Shown here: positions 47,242-59,631 of the stretch, piece by piece
Position numbering within the stretch: position 1 is the stretch's first letter
How the letters are laid out: each line of letters starts with the position of its first letter
Source of the DNA: Buxus sempervirens
Lineage: Eukaryota > Streptophyta > Magnoliopsida > Buxales > Buxaceae
Direction of reading: 5' to 3'
NCBI GenBank assembly: GCA_947561395.2
Contig: OX387190.1
Location: 35,700,392-35,764,391 of the forward strand
Length of the DNA: 64,000 nucleotides
Program-made: the position numbers and the translations under genes
The notes under the pieces: model-generated
Database searches by the model: none
Seen by the model: only the letters and a program-made list of their open reading frames with translations
What the model was told of the DNA's origin: nothing

Positions 47242-48598
47242 CCTCTTGTGAACTATGATTCCTAGCAAACAAAGACACCCTAGACAGTAGGGCAGAATGC
47301 AAACTAAATAAGCAACAATTAGATGCAAACTGACAGAAAGGATAAGAGAAAAAAGGTGATAATTTACATCCAAGTGACATGACTGAAAGTTACCTGATTC
47401 TGTTCAATGGAAAAAGTTCTCAAGCAATGCTTAATCACATGACCACCATTCATGTCCTTGATCAAGGTGAGCATAACACGACTCAGAGCGGATATAAACT
47501 CTGAAATCTGTTGTGGGGTCGTAAAATTCTCAACTAATTTCTGGATTGTACGAGACCTGCCATCAAGAAGGGGAATTTGAAATTTGAAAAAGATTGAATC
47601 CGTAATCCATCTCGTCAGAATTTTCTCCAACAAGAAAAAATAAATCAGCCATACCCATGCACATTAAGACATATCCTGCCGAATTCCGAATAGTTGCTTG
47701 AAACCCGTCGAAGAATCGTAGTCCTCTGTTCTGCATTGCATACTTCGATTAGCTTCCGAGCAAGGTAATTCCCTGAGGAGTCCATCATTAACTCGCCCAC
47801 GTGATTTATCACCTCAACGAGGATCATCTTGATTTCCTCCGGTTTTCTCTCCTCCAGTTTTTTCTGCAAGAAACGGCACCCATCTTGACGCCTGGCCATG
47901 GACATTATCTGACCCCGTAATTCTTCCAAAGAAGAATTCTTAAAACTATTGCGACAGTGGTCATGCAATGCAGGCCTCCACATTCCCGAATCGTTCCGTT
48001 CGTGGAGTCTCAGATTCACCGACTCTCCCCCGTGACTGCCCTGCCTGTCCAGCCCAAATTTGTTCCCACTCGAATATGGCATAAAAAACATCTTGCCGCA
48101 TTCGTAGCCGAGTAGTATCAAGCGACAACCGTTCCCCCGATGACAAGAGCACCCAAACCCACACCCATCCGTATCATGAGGCAGACTGAAACTATCAAGC
48201 ATAGGAGTGGCGTTTTGAATAGTGAATCGCGAAAACTCCGATTCAGGCTGCTCTGTCTGTTGGATAGACCAAGGCGACAAGCCCAGACCGATCGGAGAAT
48301 CGATTACAGAACCACCCTCCGGCGTTGTTCCAGAGACGAGATTAACAAGATCATTGGAAAGAAAAGAAGATGATTGCCAGGGAGTGTTAGACAAATCGAG
48401 ACGAGCCAAGTGAGATTCGAGACTGAGATTTTCAAGATTTTGTAAAGAAAAAGAAGAGTTTGGTTGGACAGCGGTCTCCAGTCGTCTGGTTTGATGAGAT
48501 GCTATGAAGCTATAGTTTCCTTGTGAAGAAGACCGCATGGCCATCGTTGTTTGGAATATAGACCTATTAAAGTCTTCTCCGTTATCGCCGCCCTCCAT
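45285..48598 (-). CDS. Pumilio/PUF RNA-binding protein (APUM12-like)
   Basis: Five exons: 48598-47655, 47556-47394, 46223-46060, 45888-45630 and 45386-45285; 1632 nt, 543 residues. The N-terminal ~220 residues are S/Q/N-rich and probably disordered. The C-terminal half has eight PUF repeats, with cores DGCRFLQKKL, SGNYLARKLI, HGSRTIQKLV, NGGHVIKHCL, SGCCVLQDCI, FGNYVVQFLL, FGSNVVEKCL and YGNYVIQKAL. PUF proteins bind single-stranded mRNA, usually 3' UTRs, and alter stability or translation. Repeats 6-8 carry the canonical NYQ, SNE, NYQ base-reading triplets for a 5' UGU core. Repeats 2 (NYR), 4 (GHK) and 5 (CCQ) are non-canonical. The short protein and long disordered N terminus fit the Arabidopsis APUM8-12-like group; the exact orthologue is not settled. 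Intron 2 holds a long (TA)n tract. Confidence 0.95.
47188..47237. repeat. (TA)n microsatellite in Pumilio intron 2
   Basis: About 25 TA units without interruption in the intron between exons at 47394 and 46223. Confidence 0.95.
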
Positions 48599-50235
48599 AA
48601 CTGAAACTTGCGACAGAGAAAGTGAGAGGGTTTTCGCGGGTTTACGACGAATTTATAGAGGGAATTCAATTGAAAGAGTTCCATATGGTCAAGGATTTCC
48701 TTATTCATCTATATCTATACTTACCTATCTAGATCCATATCCGGGTCTATCCATATATAACGACGATATATCTATATCCGGGTCTATCCATATATAACGA
48801 CGATATATCTATATCCGGGTCTATCCATATATAAAGACGAGGAGTCCCTTCGAATCGTGCAAAAAGAAATTGAGTTTTGGGCTGGTTCAATTTAATCTAA
48901 TATAAATAAAGCATAAGTAAAAATTCTTTAGATAAAGATTCTTTTAATTTAATATTCTTTTAATATCCTAATTAATAGGATATTTCGAATCCTTTTAATA
49001 TTCTAATTAATGGTTTTTTTTGTTGCATATACTTTTTATTTAATTGAAATTCTTTTAGATAAGTATAAGTAATTTTGTAACTATATATTCTAGAAGATTG
49101 GGTATTAAAAGTACTTAAGTAATTTTGTAATTATATATTCTAAAAGATTGGGTAAATACAGGAAATCATTATTATTAATAATTTATGTTGATATTATCAA
49201 GTAGTTTTGTAATTATATTATCTAATCATTATCTTTTATACTTGTTTTAATCATATTCACAGGGAGCATTAGAAGAACATCTTTCACGTTATCATTAGAG
49301 TTGTATCACTATGTGCCTCCTTTTATTTAAAATAGGCATAATATAATCGCTATCCAATAGCGGCGCCTAAGAAGAACTAAATTTTGACGACTCGTACATT
49401 ATTGTTGCTATTGATTCAAATAGCAACGACTCAAAATTTTTTTTTTTTTAATTTGTTTTTGCCTAAAATATCAGTTGCCTTTCTTAGCTACTTAAAATTC
49501 AACCAGAACTAATTGTCAAGAAAGGGAAAATTATTTTTATTTTTAGAATTCATTTTCTTATCTTAAATAAGAAGAAAAAAAATAATATACTTAATACATT
49601 ATATTAATAATTAATAAATCCTAAAAGAAAGAGTCGTTATTTAATGAAGCAAATCCATACTTTTTATTATTAAAAAATTTCATTATCTATCTTAGGAAAA
49701 AGGAAACACAAATAAATCACGGCCATAAAGTTCGGTTTAATACGTGGCTGGGTTGGTCAGAAGAACCATTCACCCACGCAAGTATCGTCCAGAGGCTAAT
49801 TCCAGGCTCTTGTAGGATGGACACCCATCAAGTTCTGTTCAATGACGATTTCCTTTATGATGTTGAAGAAACTTTATACTTAAATCGTGCTCTGTGGAAA
49901 GAAAGCCGAGCAAGTGGTTTCATTAGATCTTCAATAACAGGCTAGATTTTATCTTTTGTTCTCATCAGATCTACAGAATATATTTGGAGGAAACAGATAG
50001 TCAACCATGTACACCTTGCTAGTACTAAGGCTTAACCCCATCTTGTGAAATTAAGAGAAGGGATCAAGCAGTTGGTACGACGGCAACAAAAAACTGATAA
50101 CTACAATTTTGTGTGCACATATAGCTAAAAATGCTTCAGAACAAGGAAAAAGAGGGTGAATCCGGACAGCCCTTTTGCACAACAATAGGGTACAACCTGA
50201 TTCTGATCGACAGAGGAATGCATAGGAAGGAAAAA
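48599..50235. other. Pumilio upstream region and AT-rich intergenic DNA
   Basis: The first 250 bp include the Pumilio 5' region and a 37-bp minisatellite. From about 48900 to 50235 the DNA is very AT-rich with no gene recognised; the end near 50235 should include the NRAMP 3' UTR. Confidence 0.45.
48741..48840. repeat. 37-bp minisatellite upstream of the Pumilio gene
   Basis: Two full units (48741-48777 and 48778-48814) and a partial third (48815-48840), each starting CCGGGTCTATCCATATATAA. They lie 143-242 bp upstream of the start codon. Confidence 0.9.
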
Positions 50236-53200
50236 TCAATTTCCAGAACCTGTGAATCTTTTGGGGCTTACTAGGCTGAGCCAACTTGAGAAAATACAGC
50301 CTCGTGAAATAAGATAGATGATAAACGCCACATATGCAGCTGTACCAGCACATGCCACACCAAACAAGAGTCCGCTAACTTTGGTAGTGATGAAATCCAG
50401 CAAAAGATATCCATTGATACATATTATCAAGGCAGCCACAATCCATGCCACCAGCTACAGCAGAGAAGAGAAAAAAAAATGTATGAGTATGTATACATCT
50501 ATGCCATTCTCAAGAAGTCAATACATCTATATTAGAAATAATTCCTAGTAGTCCATGCACAAGGTTCCACCAACAAACTCAAATCCCATCTAGCCCATGA
50601 AGGATAAGCAAAAAGTAAAGACTGGTGAATCTATCAGACGGCAATTTTTTTTCCCAAAAGTTGAAATGTGATAGCTGTAACACCGAAAGAAACAAGAATG
50701 ATCATTAATCAGAGTTAATGGCATACGCGACTAACAAATCAGAAACATTTAAACTCAAATCCAATCAGTCAGTGATTAACAAATCTAGTCCAGAAATTGT
50801 TTTTTTTTTTTATCATTTATTATGTTACTTCTCAAATGCAAAGCTCTTGACTGACACTGCTGCCAAGCATGGAGGAGAGAGATATCGAGTTAAAATCCAA
50901 TGTAGAACTTCCACCTAAATTTCTTCTCCACATTCTATTTAGTAGTTTTAAGCTGGCAATAGAATGTTTCACAGAACCTGCAGCATCTACGCCTATTCTA
51001 TTCAGGCATGGAAAAGGATTTGAGTGCACTTGTTCTGTTGGGAAAATTTGAGATGCCACATTGAAGATTAATCGAGAAGTTAGTCCAGAAGAAAAGAAAC
51101 TGCTTGCTACGTTCCATAGATTGATACTGAATGTTCAGAGTTCAAAATTGATGGAAACAATGATTAAAGGGGACAGCCAACACAAAATCTTCAAACATAA
51201 GATTAATAGTGTGACTGCAGATACTGCGTAGAAATGGACAAAAGAAAAAGGTAAAATGAGTAGAGATGGGACATTGGTAACTAAATTTGCACCAAGGAAA
51301 TAATAATAAAGCAACAAATATGGGAAATAAGATCAGAGGAAAGTATGCAGCAGAATTTTTATGTAACAATGAAAATATATGATTTCAAAAAGGAAAGAGC
51401 ATCAAGGAACCATTAAAATGGAACACAGAAGTTCAATTGAACTTTCTTCTTCAAAAAAGACAAATTGAAATGTAAAGGCTGAAAATTTATTCCAAGAGAT
51501 CCACAACACATCATAGGCACATGGATCTATATATTGGTATTAGGAGCTGGCAAAGAACGAGGCAGGGAACATAGCAGGTGAAAAAGTGATGTCCTTTAAG
51601 ACAAACTAACAATCGGGAATAGAAATTGGATGAATTAAGTTAAATAATGTATGTGATGACTAAAAGGAATGACAAGATGTTTTTTGATAATTCATGGAAG
51701 GAGTGTATTAAAAATAAATAAGAAAGTTCAGTGAGATATTAAAGCATCGAGGTGGGAAAGCAAAACCAAAAGAAACACAAAAAAAAAAAAAGACTATGCT
51801 TCCTACTAAAAAATTCATAAATATAGTAGGTCATGGCCTTAAAACATCATTCTCAACAAGACCTGATATGCTTCTGGTGAAGAAACACCATGCAGCCACC
51901 ATAGCTGTGATCTTCTTCTAAAGAGTGACAAAGGTGTTAGCTAGGAATTAAAGGAGAAATTCACTCAAAATCATTTTTTTAAGTTGTATGTTAGAGATTG
52001 GAATTTTTGTTTATCCTGTGAATTGTGTAGCTCATGCAAAGTTGTTGTTTAGTTTTTGTATATCTGTAATTTATAAGGATTTTTCCCCATATTTTCATTT
52101 CCACAAAACTTCTTACCAACAGATAACAATACCAAGTATGAAGGCAGTTGAAAAAAGGTCCATTTGAGGCTTGCCAAAGGTCCAGCTAGGATAAGACTTT
52201 TAAACAATGTGGAATTCCAAGAAATGGGGCTGATAAATTAGTAGATGACCAAGTGTAAGGAGTAGAACCTATATTGTGCATTTGGTGAGAGCCTATGTGC
52301 ACAATATGTATGCAAACTTGCCAGTGACACATACAAAGCACATATATTTCATTCTTGCAAGTGATTATTTAGATCTGTTGCCAAAAGAATATTAAAGGCA
52401 TAGAAACAGTACTTTTGAAGGTGTTGGAGATCTTTTTACTGCAAATGCACAGGATAAGACAGTCGAAGTTCAGTCTTGCAATTTTATTTGTTGATCTTAA
52501 GCATTGGAAAATTGGTTTAACTTCCTTAAGATAAGCTCTTAACCTATATGAAGAAACGATCTCAATCTAAAATCTGTTGCGAAGGTATAATTCAGGCTAA
52601 TATAATGCAAGTTATTCAGAATAACAATTACACCAACTTACCTTTTGAACATGACCAATCTTAAAAGTGCCCATGATCCGCTCCTCAGACACCAGAATGA
52701 GAAGGGGAATAAGTACGAAAGGGATCTGAACTGACTGAAGCACATTAAGTGATTCATTTAGAACATCCAATGCAGCTTCAGATGTGTTGAAAACAAGAGC
52801 AACTATCATGGTTGGGACAATTGCGAAACTTCTTGTGATCAATGCCCTTACCCATTTCTTCAGGCGAAGGTTGAGGAAACCTCCCATGATAAATTGCCCA
52901 GCATAAGTGCCAGTAATGGTGCTACTCTGACCAGAAGCTAATAACCCAACACCCCAGATATATAAAATTGGGAAAAATCCTCCATACTTCTCTTGCAGGT
53001 ATTCCCCTGCATTTCCTAGGCCTATAGAATCAGCTTGCTTGGTACCATAAAAAGTCTTTGCAAAGACAGTTGTGACAAATATGTTGATCATGAAAGAGAC
53101 GATAAGGGCAATGGTAGACTCTATGGAATAGTAGTTGAGGGCCTCTTGGACCCGACCTTTCTTGCGGGTGTCAATCTTCCTTGATTGTACTAGCGCAGAA

Positions 53201-54774
53201 TGTAAGAAAACATTGTGAGGCATAATAGCACAGCCCACGACTGCCACCGCCTGCCGTATAGTTTTTGAGCTAAGTTTTGGAACCAAAAGACCTACAAAAA
53301 GGATGCAGTTCAAAATTGTAATTGTATGGAAAGATAAAAATAACAAAGGGCCTCAAGCAAACAAACAAAAGGAGCGGGAACTTCCGTGTAATCTGAACAA
53401 ATTTATTACCCAGTATAAGTTCTTTGCCACTAGGCTTGGTTTCACCAAACATCCATGCAAATGAGAGTGCCATTACCGCGATGAGAACTGCAAAAACTGC
53501 TTCTAATTTCCTAACTCCATAACTCTCAAGAAATAGAAAGACAAAACTGCCAATAAGAAAAGAGACGAAGTATCCCAGTTAATACAAAAAGAACCATAAT
53601 TCATTCACACAGAGAAACTTTTAACAAAAAATGGGGTCCGTTTTAATGGAACTAAAAAGCCCTAATTTAAACTTCACCAGAAAAGACTTTTAAAATAGAG
53701 ATCATTGCTCCAAATCCTAGTCGGGGTATCCAAGTCAAAATAAGAAATGACTTCCTGTGGAACCCAGACAAAGAGAAAAAAACTTGTGGATCGTAATTGC
53801 AATTGCAATTAAAACGAAGAAGAATCTTGACTGCAATAAAGGGCTCAAATTTCAGGTAACAACGAGGATCAACAACACTCAAGAGTCCCAATTCCCTCAA
53901 AACAAAAACCGAAAACAGAGAGAGAGAGAGATAAAAAAAAAAAAACACAAAACACAAACCACAAAACAAAACAAAGGAAAACAGAAGCAGAAAAATAAAA
54001 AAACAAAACCAAAAAATAACTTAAAAATATATATTCCCGAAAAGGCCTAAGACTCGAGGTGAAAAAACTGAAGATCAACAGAACTCAAGAATCCCCACTC
54101 GCAACAGGCTTAAACTTCAACTAAAAACAAGAATCCCCAATTGTAATAAAAATAATAGAACGTCAACCAAGGAAGAAATATTCATCAAGAAAGAACAAAA
54201 AAAAAACCTACCAATCACAAGCTGTGATAGTAACTCCAGCCCAAAGAGGAATAACTCCATTACTGAGAATCTTGATTGCAATTGCACTCCCGATGACCTC
54301 CTGAATGTCAGCCCCAACCAAGGCAAACTCCGCCATAATCCACAGCACGTACCTAACCGCAGACGGGTACTCCTCCCTACAGAGCTCAGCCAAATGCCGC
54401 CCTGTGGCGACTCCCAGCCTCGCAGACAACAACTGAATCACGAGCCCCATAATTGTAGACCACATCAGCAACCACAAAAGCGAGTACCCAGCAATCGCCC
54501 CTGACTGGAGATCTCCTTCCAGGTTCCCGGGGTCCAAAAAAGCGATGCTCATCAAGAACCCAGGTCCAGTAAACAACCACAACTTTTTCCATGAGAAAGG
54601 TGGCACTGCAGAGCCATCCCCTGCTTCAACGCTCTCGATCTCATCTATCCCCACGACCACAATCTTCTCCCTGGAGCCGTAAGCCGTTTCTTCCTCGCTG
54701 TCATCTTCCGAATTGTGAGAGCCATCCACCAACAAACGGCTGGATTCTTCTACTCCTTGTTGCAGAGAAGACAT
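50236..54774 (-). CDS. NRAMP divalent metal transporter (plant NRAMP2-5 class)
   Basis: Four exons: 54774-54212, 53546-53410, 53291-52642 and 50454-50236; 1569 nt, 522 residues. The protein is a multi-pass membrane transporter of the NRAMP family, which co-transports Fe2+, Mn2+ and related ions with H+. The metal-site motif of TM1 is present ([11 protein letters not shown]81 and N84), as is the TM6 motif [11 protein letters not shown] (M257, H259), and the conserved [20 protein letters not shown] loop. About twelve hydrophobic segments are seen. The acidic N terminus carries ExxxLL (ESSRLL, residues 10-15), the type of dileucine signal that sends plant NRAMP3/4 to the vacuole. Sequence and domain order fit the NRAMP2/3/4/5 clade; transport direction and exact membrane are inferred. 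Intron 3 is 2.2 kb and holds nothing recognisable. The 5' end of this gene is partly duplicated at 59548-59631. Confidence 0.96.
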
Positions 54775-56768
54775 GGTACCTTCGTCCTTGCTTGCCCCTC
54801 GCAGTTGCCTTGGGAAAAGGATTGTCCGGGATCAGGGAGGAAAGATTCGACAAAAGTACCGGAAGTGACGAGTAAATAAGCTGGGCTCCGGATTTGGTAT
54901 CGGTGTAACGGCGAGTCTTACACAGTCCAACTCTGATCATCAATTAACATGATCGAAACGGGATGGGCTGTGCGATCAAGCTTAAATGGACGTAAGTTTG
55001 ATCATTCATAACTGAAAATTTGATCGTTAACTAGTAGCCATCTGATGCTGTTCGCGTTTGTGATTAGTGTGGTGGTTTCTGTAGTAAAAAACCACGAATT
55101 GCTTCGAGGGGGTACGTGTTCGTTCATCATTGGATGATAGCTACGCTGGACATCCATCGGAGCAAAGGAAAGCAGAGGGTATTGGTCGGGGACGTGTGGC
55201 CTGCGGCGGCACATAATGAGAGGCCCGTGCCAGGTAAAAGTGAAAGGACGTCGATTGTGTGGGACACGAGGAAGCATAGGCCGCTGTCGTGGATAACTCG
55301 TGCCCGTAGGAAGTTAGGAGATTATTTTATCTTTCATTTTAATAACAAAGCAGTTTAACCTATCTATCAACTTATGATCATCGTGGACCGATTACCATCA
55401 ATCACTTACCATAACCCATAATTGTATGCTTGAGCTTCCCATCTTTCTCATTAATTTGTTATCTCCCATATAGAATTAGGTGGGTCTTAAATGAACATAA
55501 TCAAATTTTTGTATCCAATATGGTTCCTATATAAATCCACCATGATCGTGTGAAGTCATATTAAAGGAGTATGTTTGTTTTATAAGTGCTAAATTAAAAC
55601 CTAAATCCAACTTTATGTAAACTTTCTAAGTTATAAATATTGGATTGGTGAAATCATAGTTTGAAATTCTTTTTTCAAACAAAGAATCACGAAACAAATA
55701 AAGTCTTACATCCATGGACTCCAAATCATTGTAATGTATTTACTTCCTCTTTAGTTTAATTCAAAATCATGACGACAGTGAGGTAATGTATTTACTTCGT
55801 AGCGGAGAATATAGATTTGTAAAATGTAGCACAATGACCCATGTTTCTGGAGTGCAACTCAATTCGATTTGGTGAGGGTTGATATCAATCCAAAATCAAA
55901 AGAGTTGACCAAACCAAAACCAAATTTAAGTCGAGGACTGATATCTCAAAGCCAAAGAAAAAGTCAAACCAACCCAACCTAAAATTACACGATATGCGTC
56001 GGTTTAGGTCAGCTTAACAAGCCAACAGTTATTTAGGCTGTGTTGGAAGGAATACACAGAGATTTCTCTGACATTAAGAAGAAAGCTATTCCGCCGGAGC
56101 TCAATTCTGAAGATGTATTAAATGAGAGAATTGAGAATTCGAAATAGGGAGTGAAGTCTGTGGTTGAGTTATTGATGGAATCTTTTACCCAAAAAAATAA
56201 AAGAGTTATTTATGGGATCCCATAGTTGGATGGGCTGAGTGTAGTATGCTCGGACAGTGCCATTAAAAACACTCCCACAAATCTAGTTATCAATGATTGG
56301 GATAGAGGGGTGAACAGAAACTGTTGCTACTGTGGTAGTGCCATTGACGGAGATGTTACCATCATTTGGCGAGAGTGAAGATCGAGCTTAAACAACGAAC
56401 AGAATAATTATATGTTCAAGATATAAATTTTTTTTTTAATTAAGTGCTTCATTTGTACGTGTTTACCAAGTGTTTTGAAATAAACCTCCACTTATAGTCA
56501 TGAATAAGTACCAAACTTAAGATGACTTATCTATAAGCTCTTATCCATTTTTTTTTTTGGTAATAATAAGTTCTTATCCATAAGCACCAGCAATTTTAAA
56601 CGCCATCTTAAAGTTGTTTTTAGTAATTATTATCAGCTTTTAGTAGGAACGGTATTCTATATGGCATCTAATATTCTACAGCAGTCACGTATGTATGACC
56701 AGTAAGCTGTGGGAGACAGCAGCGATACATGCTTCTTCGTACAAATTACAACAGAAAGAGACAGTGGT
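54775..56768. other. Intergenic between NRAMP and CYP81
   Basis: NRAMP promoter side (minus-strand gene starting at 54774) and the 3' side of CYP81. Segments 55432-55795 and 55848-56036 have homologous copies at 59632-59985 and 63314-63503. About 56040-56660 has no counterpart in the second copy. No gene recognised. Confidence 0.5.
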
Positions 56769-58410
56769 TCAGAGCTGAGAAAGCAGTTTGATCATGGTGC
56801 GACGCGGGTTACACTGGGCCTCCAAGGGCCGAGCTTTGGTTAAGGTGAACCCAGTCCCCTCACTCATATCCACCGTCTCATCTCCGATACGATCCCAGTG
56901 GAAGCACTGAATCAATGAACCCAAGGTTAACTTCATCATCCGTGTTGCCAAGCCCTCACCGGGACAGCTTCTCCTCCCAGACCCGAAAGGCATCAGCTTG
57001 AACCCGTCTCTCCCCCCTTCAAGCCCTGCAAACCGCTCTGGTTTGAATCTAGTGGGCTCAGGCCATAGATTAGGATCATTTTGAATCGCCCACAGATTAA
57101 CCAGTAACATCGCGCCGCGAGGAACCTGGTAACCTCCTACCGTGCAGGCTTCCGACGATTCATGGGGTAACGATAGTGGCGCAGCCGGGTACATCCGAAG
57201 GGTTTCGTTGACGATGCATTGAAGATATGGAAGCTTGGGAAGATCAGATTCATCAAGCAGTCGGTCTTGTCCTACTTGCAGGTCTATCTCGGCTTGGGCC
57301 TTCTTGAGGACCTCTGGATTGTTCAGTAAAAGCGACATTGCCCACTCCATAGTTCCTGCCGAAGTGTCCGTTCCAGCCACTAATAACACCTACAGACACA
57401 AAAGGATGGAACATGAGAACTACCGATCTCAATTCAATTGACCAACTGAAGTTATTCAACCTTGTTCAGTTCTTCCCACACAAATATAATATTGCAGCTA
57501 TGGAGAGTTGGGGACAGAGAGGACTTACAAGAAAGACTCCTCTGATGATTTCGTCCGTATAATACTGAGGATCAGATTCTTGAAGCGATAACAAAACATC
57601 AATCAGATATTTGTTTGTATCGTTCCTCGTTCTTCGATGCTCGTCGATCAAATTCTGCAAGAATTCGTCCCTTTTCCTTTTCAATCTCACCATCCACTTC
57701 TCCATCTCGTTCAATCCAACCCACCTCAAAATGGGCAAGAAATCTGCAATATTCGACGCCCCAGTGATACGCATAGTCTCCGTTACGATCTCATTAAAAG
57801 ACCTAGCTTCCTTCGAATTCGCCATGCTCTCCGCGTAATACCTCTTTCCCGCGATCATCCTCATAATAACGTTAAGCATCAGCTTGAACAGCGCGGATTT
57901 CATCTCCACTGTCTTGAAACCACCATCACTGGAGGGGCTTCTGGCAAGTCGTCTGATCAGAAACCGGACTTCCTCGGCACGTATGCCCGAAAACATCTGG
58001 ATTCGCTTAGTGGAGAAGACTTCGAGGGTGGTCATGCGCCTGAGGTTACGCCAGTGGGCTCCATAAGAGGCCCAAGGCAAGACGGTGTAATTGTACCCCA
58101 AGTGCTTCCCTGCAACAAGGTGAGGACGGTTCGCAAAGACGATGTCGTTCTTGGTGAAGCATTCCTCTGCAGCTTCCGGCGAAGAGACAAGGAGGACAGG
58201 GCGGGAGCCGAACCAGAGGAGCAGGACCGAGCCATATCGATGGGAAATGTTCGCTAAGGTTCGGTGGAGGGGTTTCTTGAAGAGGTAGAGATGGCCAATT
58301 AGTGGGAGAGAGATGGGGCTTGGTGGGAGGTTTCTGTTCTTTCCAAGGAAATTTTTGGAGATGAGGAACAGAATCAGCAAGATCACGAGGTAACCATAAA
58401 AGATATCCAT
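56769..58410 (-). CDS. Cytochrome P450, CYP81-type
   Basis: Two exons: 58410-57529 (294 codons) and 57389-56769 (206 residues plus stop), phase 0, donor CTT/GTAAGT and acceptor TAG/GTGTT; 500 residues, the normal P450 size. An N-terminal membrane anchor (residues 2-22) is followed by the proline hinge [15 protein letters not shown]450 hallmarks are present: I-helix AGTDTS (299-304), ExxR (ETLR, 356-359), PERF (411-414) and the haem loop [10 protein letters not shown] with Cys436. One intron just before the I-helix is typical of A-type plant P450s. Text such as [25 protein letters not shown] fits the CYP81 family, whose members act on isoflavones, lignans, indole glucosinolates and herbicides. 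Substrate cannot be predicted here. A second copy starts beyond the window end. Confidence 0.96.
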
Positions 58411-58965
58411 AGGCGGGGTATTTGGGGCTGTGAGGGAGAAAAGTCCGATGTCATGGTTTTAATAGATGAGAGATGATGGATGTCAAGATCTGAGATGAAA
58501 TTACGGTCCTTCAGTTCCTTTGTTTTTTTCTTTTTGGGTAAGTATGGTCCTATAGTTCGTTACCGAACCGAAGACTTGAGCGCAAATCGTCACGAGTGAC
58601 ATAATATTAGGCATCGTGTGGCCTACGCCGAGTGTTTGAAGATAAGGCGCAGATGAAGATCAAGGCAATAAATTTCTTCGACAAGCCTTTTCATATACAG
58701 TGTTTGCTCCATCTGCCGCTTTTCTTTCTTACTTTCCTCGCCAGGCAAGTGACAAGTGCGTATAGAACTCTCTTTCCTATTAGTCCCGTTGTTATTCTTG
58801 TTTGGTTGCATCATACAAAGAACCATGAAAAAATAAGGTTCATCTCGCACAAGCATAACACATAAAAAAACACTTTTAAGTTCTTCAAACCAACCAACAA
58901 CCCCGTAAATCTCATAACTTCCTCGGAGAGATGCTCAGTATAGCGTCTCAATTCATCCTATTTCA
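58411..58965. promoter_or_regulatory. Upstream region of the CYP81 gene
   Basis: Presumed CYP81 promoter. A TATTAAAA-like word on the minus strand about 50-60 bp before the ATG may be the TATA element. No other gene seen. Confidence 0.35.
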
Positions 58966-59322
58966 TCAGATCCGGGACGTGATACCTCGACTTATGCGTC
59001 TACAGTTTTGTTGCAGTTCGAGGATCTGCCCAACATGCTGAGCGGATTCCTTAACACCTCGTAGTTTGGCAGCAGCAGCTTCCTTGGCCTTTTCGAAGCG
59101 CTCTTCGGCACCCCTGATTACGTCTATAGAATTCTGCTGCACCATCTGTCTGTACTTTCCGATCTCTTCTGGTGACAGCGTCTCTCCCTCTGCACGACCT
59201 CCTTACTCACCTGCAGCCATGTTTGATTCTCTTCCCTGTTCGGCACGAGCTTCTTTTTCTGTGCCTCGTGGACTCTTAGAGCCTCTCGTTTTCTCGGCAT
59301 GAGCTTCAACTTGGCTCTTCAT
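58966..59322 (-). pseudogene. LEA-like protein fragment with an in-frame stop
   Basis: A 119-codon minus-strand frame starts MKSQVEAHAEKTRG and reads through charged, alanine-rich text (YRQMVQQNSIDVIRGAEERF, EKAKEAAAAKLRGVKESAQH) that resembles group 3/SBP-type late embryogenesis abundant proteins. It is broken only by one TAA at codon 40 (59203-59205), then ends at TGA 58966-58968. The TAA overlaps a GTGAGTAAG donor-like site, but coding sense resumes immediately after it, so a nonsense mutation is more likely than an intron. The rest of a LEA gene is missing. Family assignment is by composition and is tentative. Confidence 0.42.
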
Positions 59323-59547
59323 CTTTTGGAAATCTCCTCTTTATGATACGAGCTTCCGTGTCGCTGCAGTTTCTGATTCTCATTCGGTAAGTTGATTGGA
59401 AGCCGTTACAGTTGCTTGTAGGTGTTGGCAATAAGGCGTTTGATGGTTGCTTCTTTGCTGTGGAGCCAAGGACATGACTGTATCGATCTCTCTCAATATT
59501 AAAAGAGGGGAAGAGGGCGGTCCGTTTGACATGGGTAATCAGGGGTG

Positions 59548-59631
59548 CCGAATTGTGAGAGCCATCCGGCAACAAACGGTCGGATTCTTCTTCTCGCGCG
59601 TCTTTGTTGCAGAGAAGACATGGTTGGTACC
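59548..59631 (-). pseudogene. NRAMP 5' exon fragment (duplicated block)
   Basis: Near-copy of 54708-54782, the start of the NRAMP gene, in the same orientation. MSSLQQ and, in another frame, DRLLPDGSHNS can both be read, so a small indel has shifted the frame between them. It marks one edge of the segmental duplication. Confidence 0.82.

Noticed and set aside
53757..54050. K/Q-rich ORF in NRAMP intron 1
   Set aside because: Low-complexity A-rich intron sequence antisense to the gene.
55116..55358. 80-residue ORF between NRAMP and CYP81
   Set aside because: No family similarity, lies in an interval missing from the second copy of the block, and has no splice or start evidence.
57637..58257. 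206-residue ORF on the plus strand
   Set aside because: Antisense shadow of CYP81 exon 1.
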